A stretch of 64,000 bases of DNA. Origin: Rubricoccus marinus. Lineage in GTDB: Bacteria > Bacteroidota > Rhodothermia > Rhodothermales > Rubricoccaceae. The stretch spans positions 1,675,870 through 1,739,869 of the forward strand of contig NZ_MQWB01000001.1 in assembly GCF_002257665.1 (NCBI RefSeq), read 5' to 3'. The notes beneath the pieces are model-generated. The model searched no databases. It had not been told where the DNA came from and worked only from the letters and a program-made list of their open reading frames with translations. The number at the start of each line of letters is the position of its first letter. Positions within the stretch are counted from its first letter, which is position 1. Made by a program: the position numbers and the translations under genes. Positions 34,477-43,404 of the stretch are shown here, one piece after another.

Positions 34477-36117
34477 TTAGGCCTCGTCGTTCTGATGGAA
34501 CGGGTAGGCAAAGTGCTTCGGCGAGACGAAGTTCTCCTTGATCGAGCGCAGGCTGGTCCACCGGAGCAGGTTCAACATGCTTCCGGCCTTGTCGTTCGTG
34601 CCGGAGCCTCTGGCGCCACCAAACGGCTGCTGGCCCACGACCGCGCCGGTCGGCTTGTCGTTGATGTAGAAGTTGCCGGCGGCTTCTGCGAGCTTGTCGG
34701 CGGCGTGCGCGATCACGCGGCGATCCTGGGCGAAGACGGCGCCCGTGAGCGCGTACGGGCTCGTGCTATCCACGAGCTCCAGCACCTCGTCAAAGGACTG
34801 GCTCTTGGGAGCGACGTAGACCGAGGCGACGGGGCCGAAGATCTCTTCCTCCATCGTCTGGTAACGCGGGTCCTCGGCCACAAGAACGGTCGGGTCCACG
34901 AAGTAGCCCGTTTCGTCGCTGTACGTGCCGCCTGCGATGACGTCGACGCCAGAGGCCTTCTGGGCGCGGTCGATGTAACCGGTGATCTTGGCGAAGGCCC
35001 GATCGTCGATCACGGCGTTGACGAAGTTGGAGAAGTCCTGCGGCGCACCAACCGTGATCTCATCCAATTGCGACAGCAGCGACTCCTTGACGGCCGGCCA
35101 CAGGCTTTCCGGCAGGTACACGCGGCTGGCCGCTGAGCACTTCTGGCCCTGGTACTCGAACGACCCGCGCACGATGGCCGTCGCGACGGCGTCCGCGTTC
35201 GCGCTCTCGTGCGCCACGATAAAGTCCTTGCCGCCGGTTTCGCCCACGATGCGCGGGTACGTGCGGTAGTGATCGAGATTGGAGCCGACCGTGTGCCAGA
35301 GGTGCTGAAACGTCTTCGTCGAGCCCGTGAAGTGGAGCCCCGCGAGGTGCTCGCTCGCTATCACCGGATCGCCCACGTCGGCGCCCTCACCGGGAAGCAT
35401 CTGGATCACGCCTGGCGGCAACCCGGCCTCTTCGAACAACTCGACGATCACCTGCGCCGAGAGCATCTGGGTCGGCGCGGGCTTCCACACGACCGTGTTG
35501 CCCATCATCGCGGGAGCCGCGCACAGGTTGGCCGCGATGGAGGTGAAGTTGAACGGCGAGACCGCGAACACGAAGCCTTCCAGGCCGCGGTACTCGGTGC
35601 GGTTCCAAATTCCGGGGTCGCTTACGGGCTGGTCCTCATAGAGCCCACGCATGAAGTGGACGTTGAAGCGGAAAAAGTCCACCATCTCCGCCGCGGCGTC
35701 GATCTCCGCCTGGAAGACGTTTTTGGACTGGCCCAGCATCGTGGACGCGTTCATGCGGTCGCGGAAGGGACCGGCCAAGAGTTCGGCCGCCTTGAGGAAA
35801 ACCGCGGCGCGGTCGGTCCATGCCATTCGGCTCCAATCGTGCCGGGCGTCCAGAGCGCCCTGGATGGCGGCTTCGACGTCCTCCTTGCGCGCGTTGTGGA
35901 CCGTTGCGAGCTCGTGCTGGTGATCGTGCGGCTCCACGACCGAGACGGTCCGGCCGGTCTCCACGGTTTTGCCGTTGATGTACGGCAGGATCTCCCGGTG
36001 CTCGGCGCCCATGCGCGCCACCTCGGCGCGGAGCGACGCGCGCTCGGGAGAGCCGGGCGCGTAGGACTTGACGGGCTCGTTGACGGGGGCGGGCGGCCTG
36101 GCGATGGCGTTGTTCAT
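34477..36117 (-). CDS. pruA: 1-pyrroline-5-carboxylate dehydrogenase
   Basis: 546 residues, the group-1 PruA size. Oxidises glutamate semialdehyde/P5C to glutamate with NAD+, the second step of proline catabolism. It has the aldehyde dehydrogenase motifs AVSPFNFTSIAANL, FTGSTKTF, VGETGGKDF and the nucleophile in GQKCSAASR, then EEEIFGPVASVY and FGGARGSGTND. No proline dehydrogenase gene is adjacent. ATG 36117; a TATCTTGC box is 33 bp upstream. Confidence 0.93.
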   Translation of the reverse strand: MNNAIARPPAPVNEPVKSYAPGSPERASLRAEVARMGAEHREILPYINGKTVETGRTVSVVEPHDHQHELATVHNARKEDVEAAIQGALDARHDWSRMAWTDRAAVFLKAAELLAGPFRDRMNASTMLGQSKNVFQAEIDAAAEMVDFFRFNVHFMRGLYEDQPVSDPGIWNRTEYRGLEGFVFAVSPFNFTSIAANLCAAPAMMGNTVVWKPAPTQMLSAQVIVELFEEAGLPPGVIQMLPGEGADVGDPVIASEHLAGLHFTGSTKTFQHLWHTVGSNLDHYRTYPRIVGETGGKDFIVAHESANADAVATAIVRGSFEYQGQKCSAASRVYLPESLWPAVKESLLSQLDEITVGAPQDFSNFVNAVIDDRAFAKITGYIDRAQKASGVDVIAGGTYSDETGYFVDPTVLVAEDPRYQTMEEEIFGPVASVYVAPKSQSFDEVLELVDSTSPYALTGAVFAQDRRVIAHAADKLAEAAGNFYINDKPTGAVVGQQPFGGARGSGTNDKAGSMLNLLRWTSLRSIKENFVSPKHFAYPFHQNDEA

Positions 36118-36150
36118 CGGGCGGGAGTGCAGGTTCAGAAAGGGCTTCCG

Positions 36151-36158
36151 GCAAGATA
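36151..36158 (-). promoter_or_regulatory. Promoter -7-like box TATCTTGC for pruA
   Basis: TAnnTTGC on the - strand with a decamer 8 bp further upstream, in the divergent gap between pruA and the permease gene. Confidence 0.35.
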
Positions 36159-36227
36159 CCAGGCTCGCCTCTGGCGGCGGCTGCGATCGCGATTCTGGAC
36201 CCCGAGTTCGTCGGAGTCTGTTCGTGC

Positions 36228-36245
36228 GCCTCTGGCGCCAGAGGC
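36228..36245. repeat. Decamer inverted pair, 18-bp dyad in divergent gap
   Basis: GCCTCTGGCGCCAGAGGC between pruA and the LolE-like gene. Single decamers flank it at 36167 and 36282. It lies between divergent genes, so it is not a terminator. Confidence 0.8.
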
Positions 36246-36326
36246 CGTCCTGGGCCGGATCGGGCGGCGCTCACACGCCGGGCCTCTGGCGGGGCGATCT
36301 TGCGCCCTCGCCCACACCACGCTGCA

Positions 36327-37604
36327 TTGATCGGCCCTTTCGAGCGCACCCTCGCCTTCCGCTACTTCCGTGGCGCCAGAGGCCGCAACGAGCGGCGCGC
36401 GTTTTTGCGCTTCGTGACCATCGCGGCGGTCGGCGGCGTGGCCGTTGGCGTAGGGGCGCTCCTGCTCGCGATGATGATCGTGCGGGGGTTCGAGCGTGAG
36501 ATCGAGTCCAAGATCGTGGGGTTCGGGCAGCACGTGCAGGTGGACAGCTACCTGGGAGAGCCGCTGGAGGACTCCGAGACGCTCCAGGCCCGTTTGGGCG
36601 AGATGGAGGGCGTGGAACGGGTCACGCCGGTGGTCCTGGACTTCTCGTTGCTTCGCGCCAAGCCGGCACAAGTGGACGGCCAGACGACCAAGCCCGCCAT
36701 TGAGGGCGTACTACTGTGGGGGACGCCGCCCGACGGACAGCCGTTTATCGCGGACAAGATGGAGCGCGGCGCGTTCGACTTCTCGCTCGACGCCAGAGGC
36801 CGTGAGGGGGTCGTGATCGGGATGCGCCTTTCTGAACTCCTGGGTGTCCAGGTCGGTGACGGCGTGACGGTGTTTGCGACGCGGACGGCGCGGCAAACGG
36901 GAGCGTTCGGCTCGCGCCCCAAGGTGAAGAGCTTCTACGTCGCAGGCATCTACGAGACGGGCCTGGCGGACTTCGACGAGCGGTTCGTCTACACAGACAT
37001 CGACCGCGCACGGGACCTCCTGGGGTACACCCGCGATCAGGTCACGCGGATCGACGTGACACTGGACGACCTGGAGAGCAGCCCGGAGATGGCGAACCGT
37101 ATTGCGGCCGAGATCGGCCCACCCGTGTATGCCCGTTCGGTGTACGACGTGTACCGGGGCCTTTTCGCGTGGGTGGACCTCCAGGCGAGCATCGTGCCGC
37201 TAGTGATCTCGACGCTGGTGATCGTGGCCGCGTTCAACATCATCGGCACGCTGCTGATGGTGGTGTTGGAGAAGACGCGGGAGATCGGGACCGTTCTCGC
37301 GATGGGCGCCAGCCGAGCCTCCGTGCGACGGCTGTTCCTCATCCTAGGCGCGCTTGTCGGCGCCTCCGGCGCGTTCATAGGCGCCGGACTGGCGCTCTTG
37401 TTCGGCCTCGCCGAGAAGCGGTGGGAGTTCATCCCGCTCCCGCAAGAGGCCTACTACCTCAGCGCGGCGCCCATCGAGCTCCGCGTGTTCGACTTCGTGT
37501 GGGTTACCGTTGCCGCCATCGTTCTGTGCACGCTCGCGGCGTACCTCCCGGCGCGCGCGGCCTCGCGCATCGAGCCCATCCGCACCATCCGGTTCGGCGG
37601 ATAG
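36327..37604 (+). CDS. LolC/LolE-family ABC transporter permease
   Basis: About 425 residues. FtsX/MacB-fold permease with one helix near the N-terminus (FVTIAAVGGVAVGVGALLLAMMIV), a large periplasmic domain (about 60-260), and three C-terminal helices (IVPLVISTLVIVAAFNIIGT, LFLILGALVGASGAFIG, FVWVTVAAIVLCTLAAY). The EKTREIGTVLAMGAS coupling loop is typical of lipoprotein-releasing LolCE. No ATG in frame at the right place; TTG at 36327 or 36300 must be used. The ATPase LolD is not adjacent. Confidence 0.82.
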   Translation: MIGPFERTLAFRYFRGARGRNERRAFLRFVTIAAVGGVAVGVGALLLAMMIVRGFEREIESKIVGFGQHVQVDSYLGEPLEDSETLQARLGEMEGVERVTPVVLDFSLLRAKPAQVDGQTTKPAIEGVLLWGTPPDGQPFIADKMERGAFDFSLDARGREGVVIGMRLSELLGVQVGDGVTVFATRTARQTGAFGSRPKVKSFYVAGIYETGLADFDERFVYTDIDRARDLLGYTRDQVTRIDVTLDDLESSPEMANRIAAEIGPPVYARSVYDVYRGLFAWVDLQASIVPLVISTLVIVAAFNIIGTLLMVVLEKTREIGTVLAMGASRASVRRLFLILGALVGASGAFIGAGLALLFGLAEKRWEFIPLPQEAYYLSAAPIELRVFDFVWVTVAAIVLCTLAAYLPARAASRIEPIRTIRFGG

Positions 37605-37709
37605 GCCTCTGGCGCTGGAGAGAGGTGGAGGGTCAGCGCGCGGCGCGTGGTCGAGGGCGAACCCGTGCGAGGGCGGGGCGTACCGAGCGCTCATCCCCAT
37701 CCCAACCCG

Positions 37710-38186
37710 ATGCCTCTCTCTTCTGGCGATACCGCCCCCGACTTCACGCTCTACGACAGCGACACCCAGCCGTTCAACCTGAGCGACGAACTCTCCGACG
37801 GCCCTGTAGTGCTGCTCTTCTTCCCCGGAGCGTTCACCAGCGTGTGCACCAACGAACTCGACACGGTCGGCAACGACCTCGGGGAGTACGCAGGCGCCCA
37901 GGTGGTCGGCGTCTCGACGGACTCGCCGTTCGCGCTCGCGGAGTTCAAAAAGGTCCACGACTTCCCCTTCCGCCTTCTTTCGGACCACGACGGCAGCGTC
38001 TCGGCGGACTACGGCACGAAGTACGACAACGACTTCACGCCGATGAAGCTGGACCGCATCGCCAAGCGCTCCGCGTTCGTGATCGATCGGGATCAGAACA
38101 TCCGCTACGCCGAGGTCTTGGACAACGCGGGTGAGATGCCCAACCTCGACGCGGTCAAGAAAACCGTCGGCGAGGTCGCTGCATGA
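37710..38186 (+). CDS. Peroxiredoxin (AhpC/TSA superfamily)
   Basis: 158 residues from ATG 37710. Thiol peroxidase that reduces hydroperoxides in the cytosol. GAFTSVCTNEL holds the peroxidatic Cys with the upstream Thr; a conserved Arg-type position lies in RIAKRSAFVID. No second cysteine is evident, suggesting a 1-Cys mechanism or an external thiol, like the AhpE type. The gene overlaps moaE by four bases. Confidence 0.88.
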   Translation: MPLSSGDTAPDFTLYDSDTQPFNLSDELSDGPVVLLFFPGAFTSVCTNELDTVGNDLGEYAGAQVVGVSTDSPFALAEFKKVHDFPFRLLSDHDGSVSADYGTKYDNDFTPMKLDRIAKRSAFVIDRDQNIRYAEVLDNAGEMPNLDAVKKTVGEVAA

Positions 38187-38671
38187 CACCGCCGACAGAC
38201 ACGCCCATCTGGACGGGTCTGATCACGCCAGAGGCCGACGGACTGGCCTCTGGCGTGTTGCCCGTTCAACGCGCCCTAGACTTCCTCGTCCCTGCGGGCG
38301 GGGCGCCAGAAGCCGGAACGGTTGGCGGCACGTGCCTCTTCCTGGGCACGACCCGTCGGTGGACGGGCAACGTTGAAACTCCGCTCCTGAGCTATCAGGC
38401 GTACACCGAGATGGCCGCGCGCGAACTCGACCGCCTGGCTTTGCGCGCGATGGACCAGTGGGCCTTGGCGCGAGTCGTCGTTCTCCACCGCTTAGGAGAC
38501 GTGCCCTCGCCAGAGGCCAGCGTTCTCTGCGCGGCCTCCGCCGCTCACCGCGACGCCGCATTCGCAGCCTGCCGGTGGCTGATCGACACGCTCAAGGAGG
38601 ACGTCCCCATCTGGAAACAAGAATCCGACGCCAGCGGCTCGACCGCTTGGGTCAACCCATTAGAGACATGA
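38183..38671 (+). CDS. moaE: Molybdopterin synthase catalytic subunit MoaE
   Basis: 162 residues. Converts precursor Z to molybdopterin using sulfur from MoaD. GGTCLFLGTTRRWTGN, then LSYQAYTEMAARELD, VVVLHRLGDVPSPEASVLCA and CRWLIDTLKEDVPIWKQE with the catalytic Lys match MoaE. The N-terminus has an extension of about 20 residues with two decamers. MoaD is not next to it; a MoeB-like activating enzyme is at 48464. Overlaps the genes on both sides (ATGA), so prx-moaE-pta is one operon. Confidence 0.88.
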   Translation: MTPPTDTPIWTGLITPEADGLASGVLPVQRALDFLVPAGGAPEAGTVGGTCLFLGTTRRWTGNVETPLLSYQAYTEMAARELDRLALRAMDQWALARVVVLHRLGDVPSPEASVLCAASAAHRDAAFAACRWLIDTLKEDVPIWKQESDASGSTAWVNPLET

Positions 38672-39657
38672 TCCCGTTTATCGCCGACCTCCGCGCCCGC
38701 GCTGCAAAGCTGAACACTAAGATTGCGCTCCCTGAGGGCCACGATGTCCGCACCATCCGCGCTGCGGCGGAAATGGTCAACACGGGCCTGTGCCGTCCTG
38801 TCGTTCTCGGGAAGAGGGGGGAGGTCGAAGCCGCTGCGCAAGAGGCGGGTGTGCCTTTGGCGACGTTCGCGACGCTCGATCCGTCTGACAGCCCCAACGT
38901 GCAAGCGTATGCGCAGATGTGGTTTCAGCGCCGCAAGCACAAAGGGCTCACGTACGAGCAAGCGCGCGAGGACGTACTCGATCCTCTGCTCTGGGGCGAC
39001 CTCATGGTGCTCGCGGGGGACGCGGATGGCTGCGTTGCAGGTGCGGACACGTCTTCCGCTGACGTAGTGCGTACGGCGATTCAGGCGCTCGGAGTGGCCG
39101 AAGGGTCTGCGCTGGTGTCGTCTCTGTTTTTGATGGTGCTGCCCGACGGGCGCCCCCTCACGTATGCGGATTGTGGCGTCGTCCCGCAACCCGACGCGGC
39201 CCAACTCGCCGGAATCGGCGTCGACGCTGCTCGCAACCACCGCTTCCTGACGGGGCAAGAGCCGAGAGTCGCGTTCCTCTCGTTCTCGACCAAGGGGTCG
39301 GCGGACCACCCAGACGTGGACAAGGTGAGGGAGGCGGTGTCTATCGCCAGAGGCCTCGCGCCAGACATTGCGATGGACGGGGAGTTCCAGTTCGACGCAG
39401 CGTTCGTCCCGAGTGTGGCACAACGGAAGGCGCCCGACAGCTCGATACAGGGAGATGCCAACGTGTTTGTGTTTCCCGACCTTGACGCAGGCAACATCGC
39501 GTACAAGATCACGCAACGGTTGGGAGGGGCTGAGGCCTTTGGGCCGATCCTACAGGGCGTCGCGAAGGCAGCGAACGACTTGTCGAGAGGGGCTGACGCG
39601 GACGACATCGTCAACGTCGCGGCGATTACAGCGCTCCAGGCTCAGTCCAATCAATAA
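38668..39657 (+). CDS. pta: Phosphate acetyltransferase
   Basis: 329 residues, the short single-domain form. Exchanges acetyl-CoA and acetyl phosphate. ALPEGHDVRTIRAA opens the protein. Further motifs include GDADGCVAGADTSSADVVRTA, LADCGVVPQPDA-like YADCGVVPQPDA, LSFSTKGSADHPDVDKV and GDANVFVFPDLDAGNIAYKI, ending QRLGGAEAFGPILQG. No ackA adjacent. ATG 38668 overlaps the moaE stop. Downstream follows a polar motif copy rather than a hairpin. Confidence 0.93.
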   Translation: MIPFIADLRARAAKLNTKIALPEGHDVRTIRAAAEMVNTGLCRPVVLGKRGEVEAAAQEAGVPLATFATLDPSDSPNVQAYAQMWFQRRKHKGLTYEQAREDVLDPLLWGDLMVLAGDADGCVAGADTSSADVVRTAIQALGVAEGSALVSSLFLMVLPDGRPLTYADCGVVPQPDAAQLAGIGVDAARNHRFLTGQEPRVAFLSFSTKGSADHPDVDKVREAVSIARGLAPDIAMDGEFQFDAAFVPSVAQRKAPDSSIQGDANVFVFPDLDAGNIAYKITQRLGGAEAFGPILQGVAKAANDLSRGADADDIVNVAAITALQAQSNQ

Positions 39658-39658
39658 G

Positions 39659-39670
39659 CCGTTATTGCAA
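39659..39670 (+). repeat. Polar terminus motif CCGTTATTGCAA, copy 4
   Basis: Exact copy in the 42-bp gap between pta and the amidase gene, starting two bases after the stop. Confidence 0.8.
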
Positions 39671-39699
39671 TTTGTCAATTACCGAGACTAAAAGCTGCA

Positions 39700-40512
39700 A
39701 TGATCCCAACTCAAATCGCCGTTCTCCAGTTCGCCCCTGAGAAGGGTGAGGTTCAGTCTAATCTCGACCGAGTAGGGGAGATGCTCGATGGACTCAACGC
39801 GGACCTTGTCGTGCTTCCAGAGCTGTTTGCATCGGGCTACTTTTTTAACTCCACCGAGCAAGCCCACAACTTGTCGGAGTCCGCGACGGACGGCCCCACC
39901 GTGTCACGCATGTGCGAGTGGGCTGCTGCGACTGGCGCCACGATCGTAGGAGGACTTCCCGAGCGAGACGGCGACCTGTTCTACAACAGCGCTGTGGTGG
40001 TGACGCCACGCGGGTGGCTGGGCACGTACCGGAAGACGCACCTCTTCTACGAGGAAACGCTTCACTTCACACCCGGTGATACAGGGTTCCAGGTGTGGAC
40101 CGTCACGGATCGGAACAACAGGAGCTACCGATTGGGCGCGATGGTATGCTTCGATTGGTTCTTCCCAGAATCGGCTCGTGCGCTTGCGCTGAAGGGAGCT
40201 GACGTGATCGCGCACCCTTCGAATCTGGTACTCGCGCACTGCCCGCGCTCAATGCCCATTCGAGCGCTCGAAAACCACGTGTTCACTGCGACGGCGAACC
40301 GAACGGGCCGAGAGTCCAACGGACGCGAAACGTTGGAGTTTATCGGCCAGAGCCTAATCTGCTCTCCCAGTGCTGAAACACTCGCGTCCGCCAGCGGCCA
40401 GGAAGAAGGCGTCTTTACTGTTCGTATCGATCCCCGCCAGGCTCGCCAGAGGCAGATCAACCCATACAATGACCTCCACGTGGACCGGAGGCCAGAGCTT
40501 TACGCCAGCTGA
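39700..40512 (+). CDS. Carbon-nitrogen hydrolase (nitrilase superfamily amidase)
   Basis: 270 residues. The Glu-Lys-Cys triad is present: VVLPELFASGY, TYRKTHLFYEE and MVCFDWFFPE. It hydrolyses amides or carbamoyl groups in the cytosol; omega-amidase or N-carbamoyl-type activity is possible, the substrate unknown. ATG 39700. It ends by overlapping convergent purC by 13 bases. Local codon use is a little more A+T-rich than most of the window. Confidence 0.87.
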   Translation: MIPTQIAVLQFAPEKGEVQSNLDRVGEMLDGLNADLVVLPELFASGYFFNSTEQAHNLSESATDGPTVSRMCEWAAATGATIVGGLPERDGDLFYNSAVVVTPRGWLGTYRKTHLFYEETLHFTPGDTGFQVWTVTDRNNRSYRLGAMVCFDWFFPESARALALKGADVIAHPSNLVLAHCPRSMPIRALENHVFTATANRTGRESNGRETLEFIGQSLICSPSAETLASASGQEEGVFTVRIDPRQARQRQINPYNDLHVDRRPELYAS

Positions 40513-41447
40513 GAGACCGCGGCTGCAATGCGGGCCTCTGGCGTCGGACTGGTGTCCGGCTCGAACGGACGACCTGTAACGGTCTCGTACAGCTCGATGT
40601 ATCGGCCCGTCACGTCGCGCACAAACTCCGGCGTCATGTCGGGCAGCGTTTGTCCGTCTTTGCCCTGGAAGCCGTTGGACATTAGCCACTCGCGCACAAA
40701 CTCTTTCGAGAGCTGGCGCTGCGGCTCGCCAGAGGCCAAACGGTCCTCGTAGCCGTCGGCGTAGTAGTAGCGGGATGAGTCCGGCGTGTGGATCTCGTCG
40801 ATGACGAGGAGCCGACCGTCTGGGGCTCGGCCAAACTCGTACTTCGTGTCGACGAGCAACAGGCCGCGTTCGGCGGCCATCTCCGTACCGCGGTCGAAAA
40901 GTGCCAGCGCGAGGTCAGCCGCGTGCTGAAGCGTGTCCGTATCCAGGAGGCCTCTGGCGACGATGTCGTGCCGCGAGATGTCTTCGTCGTGGCCTTCTTC
41001 CGCTTTGGTCGCCGGAGTCAGGATCGGCGTAGGCAACCGCTCGCTCTCACGGAGCCCTTCTGGTAGTCGTTCTCCGCAGAGCACCCGTTCGCCAGAGGCG
41101 TACACCCGGGCCGCGTGCCCCGCGAGGTAGCCGCGGACCACGAACTCAATCGGGAGCGGCTCGCAGGCGATTGCGACGGTGACGTTGGGGTCTGGTACGG
41201 AGAGCAGCGCATTGGGAGCTACATCAGACGTGCGCTCAAAGAAATAAGCCGCGAGACCGTTGAGCACCTGTCCCTTGAGAGGGATCGCCTGGCGCAGCAC
41301 GTGATCGAACGCCGAGATGCGATCCGTCGTGACGAGAATCATCCGTCCATCGCTCAGGCGATAGGTGTCGCGGACTTTGCCCTGGCGCCGCGTTCCGATG
41401 GAGAGGTGCGTTTCCGCCAGAGGCGGAGGTAGCGGGATCTCGGTCAC
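40500..41447 (-). CDS. purC: SAICAR synthetase
   Basis: 315 residues, the longer PurC type. Joins CAIR and aspartate in purine synthesis. RRQGKVRDTYRLSDGRMILV is the N-terminal motif, followed by TTDRISAFDHVL, IEFVVRGYLAGHA, LVDTKYEFG and IDEIHTPDSSRYY. The start ATG 41447 overlaps the stop of the LacI-type regulator, so the regulator and purC are transcribed together. Confidence 0.94.
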   Translation of the reverse strand: MTEIPLPPPLAETHLSIGTRRQGKVRDTYRLSDGRMILVTTDRISAFDHVLRQAIPLKGQVLNGLAAYFFERTSDVAPNALLSVPDPNVTVAIACEPLPIEFVVRGYLAGHAARVYASGERVLCGERLPEGLRESERLPTPILTPATKAEEGHDEDISRHDIVARGLLDTDTLQHAADLALALFDRGTEMAAERGLLLVDTKYEFGRAPDGRLLVIDEIHTPDSSRYYYADGYEDRLASGEPQRQLSKEFVREWLMSNGFQGKDGQTLPDMTPEFVRDVTGRYIELYETVTGRPFEPDTSPTPEARIAAAVSQLA

Positions 41448-42472
41448 GGGGCTTTCGTCGTGGAGCGGCGGGAGACAAGTTCGAGTTCGATCTCGGTGTT
41501 CAGCTTCTCGCCCGAGCCAGACGAGGCCATCCGCGCGACGAGGCGCTCGGCTGCGCGGCGACCGGTGTCCTGCATCTTCTGATCGACCGTGGTCAAGTCA
41601 AGAAAGCGGCTCAGCTTGAGGTTGTCGTAGCCCATGATGGATACCTCTCGCGGGACGCGGATGCCGTTGTCTCGCGCGTAGGACCACGCGCCAAAGGCCT
41701 GCACGTCTGATGCCGCGAAGACGGCGGTTGGCCGGTTGTCCAGCGCCATCAGCTTGGCCATCGCCTCAGCGCCGGCCTCTTCCGAGAACCCGGCGTGCTT
41801 GAGCGTCGCCCCCCGTACGACAAGCGAGGGGTCGAACGGGATGCCAGCAGCCTCAAGGGCCGCCGTGTATCCGGACAGCCTGGGTTCTGCGGCCTGGCTC
41901 CAAGGGTGAGCTGAGATCAGCGCGATGCGCGTGTGACCGAGCCCGATCAAGTGCTCAACCGCTAAGCGTGCGCCTCTGGCGTCGTCCCACCAGATCGAGT
42001 CGAAGGCGGGGTCTTTCGCGCCCAACAGGACTACGGGACCCTGCATCCTCTGGAGCGACGTGCGGACCTCAGTGCTTGGAGGCAACGACGTCAGCAGGAG
42101 GCCGCCTACGGCACCCCGGCTAAGAAAGCGCTCCAGTGACGCCTCCGGATCTACCGATCCGAGGTTGCAAAGCATGAGGTCCGTATCTCCGACCTCGCGC
42201 AGCACGTCCTTGATACCCTTCAGGATCTCGACGAAAAACAGCGAGGTAAACGAGGGCATCGCGACGGCAATGCCTGGCGACTCCTTCGATGCCAGCGAGC
42301 GCGCCATGCGTTGCGGCTGGAACTGGAGCCGGTCGATCGCATCGCGAACACGTTGCCGCGTCGTGTCAGAGACCTCGCTGGAGTTGTTGAGGACACGAGA
42401 GACGGTCGAGATGGCGACGCCAGCGGCGTCCGCAACGTCGTAGATCGTCGTCCGGGAAGAGGAGGGGGACAT
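41444..42472 (-). CDS. LacI-family transcriptional regulator
   Basis: 342 residues. Helix-turn-helix at the N-terminus: TIYDVADAAGVAISTVSRVL (about residues 8-27), with the hinge helix QRMARSLAS. The periplasmic-binding-like effector domain (60-335) shows LTSLPPS, GHTRIALISAHP and VFAASDVQAFGAWSYARDNG. Such proteins sense sugars. A LacI-type operator is found at 43373-43386 in front of a sugar ABC ATPase, a plausible target. Coupled to purC, an unusual partner. Confidence 0.9.
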   Translation of the reverse strand: MSPSSSRTTIYDVADAAGVAISTVSRVLNNSSEVSDTTRQRVRDAIDRLQFQPQRMARSLASKESPGIAVAMPSFTSLFFVEILKGIKDVLREVGDTDLMLCNLGSVDPEASLERFLSRGAVGGLLLTSLPPSTEVRTSLQRMQGPVVLLGAKDPAFDSIWWDDARGARLAVEHLIGLGHTRIALISAHPWSQAAEPRLSGYTAALEAAGIPFDPSLVVRGATLKHAGFSEEAGAEAMAKLMALDNRPTAVFAASDVQAFGAWSYARDNGIRVPREVSIMGYDNLKLSRFLDLTTVDQKMQDTGRRAAERLVARMASSGSGEKLNTEIELELVSRRSTTKAP

Positions 42473-42494
42473 GCCGGGCGTCGGAACGTGAGAC

Positions 42495-42502
42495 CGAAGC
42501 TA
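42495..42502 (-). promoter_or_regulatory. Promoter -7-like box TAGCTTCG for lacI-type gene and purC
   Basis: TAnnTTCG on the - strand, 22 bp before the regulator ATG. It overlaps the last codons of the upstream kinase gene. Confidence 0.45.
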
Positions 42503-43351
42503 CGTACCCGAGGTGCCCTCGCGGAGACGCCAGGCGTAGTTGAGCGCGGGTTCGCCTCCAGCGATCGGTGTGGCGTGCCTTGTGGCCTCCACCGTTTCCC
42601 GAACCGCGGCCTGAAGCGCCACTTCGATTGAGTCTCCTTGAGACAACCGCGTTACAGCTGTTATTGCAAACAACGACTCCCTACCAATCGGTGCAGCCTG
42701 CGAAGGGACCTCAAAGAGAGCGAAGTCCTCTCCGTCGAAGTAGAGGTACGACGCCAGAGGCGAAGCCGCAGAGTCGCCGCCTGGGTCGTCGGCGGCATCG
42801 TAGAAACGGGCAGGGAGGACGCCACAGTCGATCAGGACGCCTTTCGCACCACGGTTCGAAAACCGCTGAGCGGCCACTTGCGCATCATCCAATGAGGTGA
42901 TCTCGCCGCCTGTCACCAGTTCCGCGTCCTGACGAGACACGAGAACCAGATCCGCGACCGCGAGATGCTCCGCCACAACGTCGATGCCACGAGCAGGCAG
43001 CACGGTCTCGCCACTGGGGCCAGACGCCACCAGCTCCAACACAACGGGCACATCGACGCCAGAGGCCCATTCGAGAACGGCTTTGGCATTCCGGTCGGAG
43101 CCCAGGATCCCGATTCGGACTCCTGCGATGTCAACCGCCTGGTGGACGTGTTCAAGCTGGGAGTACACCGTATCCACCGGGACCTCGGTCAGATCGGTCA
43201 CGGCATCGTGCGAGGCGACGACAATCGCGGTGCAGATCGTCACGGGCGTAAAGCCTCTGGCGCGAGAGGCCAGGATGTCGGACGCGAGGCCGCGCTCAGA
43301 ACCGGTGTAGAGGGCGCCGATGCACAGGATCGGCTGGAGGGAGTCTGTCAT
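42500..43351 (-). CDS. ThiD-like / PfkB-superfamily kinase
   Basis: 283 residues from ATG 43351. Ribokinase-fold protein of the hydroxymethylpyrimidine/pyridoxal kinase group: CIGALYTGSERGLASDILAS near the start, GVRIGILGSDRNAKAVLEW, VVLELVASGPSGE and a C-terminal SLFAITAVTRLSQGDS. The canonical GxGD-type catalytic end is changed: the expected Gly-Thr-Gly-Asp region reads ESLFAITAVT. Activity is therefore uncertain. A polar motif copy lies exactly in that segment. Confidence 0.72.
   Translation of the reverse strand: MTDSLQPILCIGALYTGSERGLASDILASRARGFTPVTICTAIVVASHDAVTDLTEVPVDTVYSQLEHVHQAVDIAGVRIGILGSDRNAKAVLEWASGVDVPVVLELVASGPSGETVLPARGIDVVAEHLAVADLVLVSRQDAELVTGGEITSLDDAQVAAQRFSNRGAKGVLIDCGVLPARFYDAADDPGGDSAASPLASYLYFDGEDFALFEVPSQAAPIGRESLFAITAVTRLSQGDSIEVALQAAVRETVEATRHATPIAGGEPALNYAWRLREGTSGT
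42658..42669 (+). repeat. Polar terminus motif, copy 5 (one mismatch)
   Basis: CTGTTATTGCAA, differing from the consensus only at base 2. Inside the ThiD-like gene, read as TTT GCA ATA ACA GCT. Confidence 0.7.
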
Positions 43352-43372
43352 TCGTCGGGGTAATGGGGAAAA

Positions 43373-43386
43373 TGTAAGCGCTTCCC
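43373..43386. promoter_or_regulatory. LacI-type operator between divergent genes
   Basis: TGTAAGCGCTTCCC, with a perfect AAGCGCTT palindromic core (43376-43383), fits the TGnAAnCGnTTnCA pattern of LacI-family operators. It lies between the ThiD-like gene (leftward) and the sugar ABC ATPase gene (rightward), about 19 bp upstream of the latter's -7 box. A LacI-family gene is about 0.9 kb away. Confidence 0.6.
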
Positions 43387-43404
43387 GCCAGAGGCTGTCG
43401 CCTC

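Noticed and set aside
37085-37096. CCGTATTGCGG in the LolE-like gene
   Set aside because: Lacks one T of the core and differs at the end; not a true copy.
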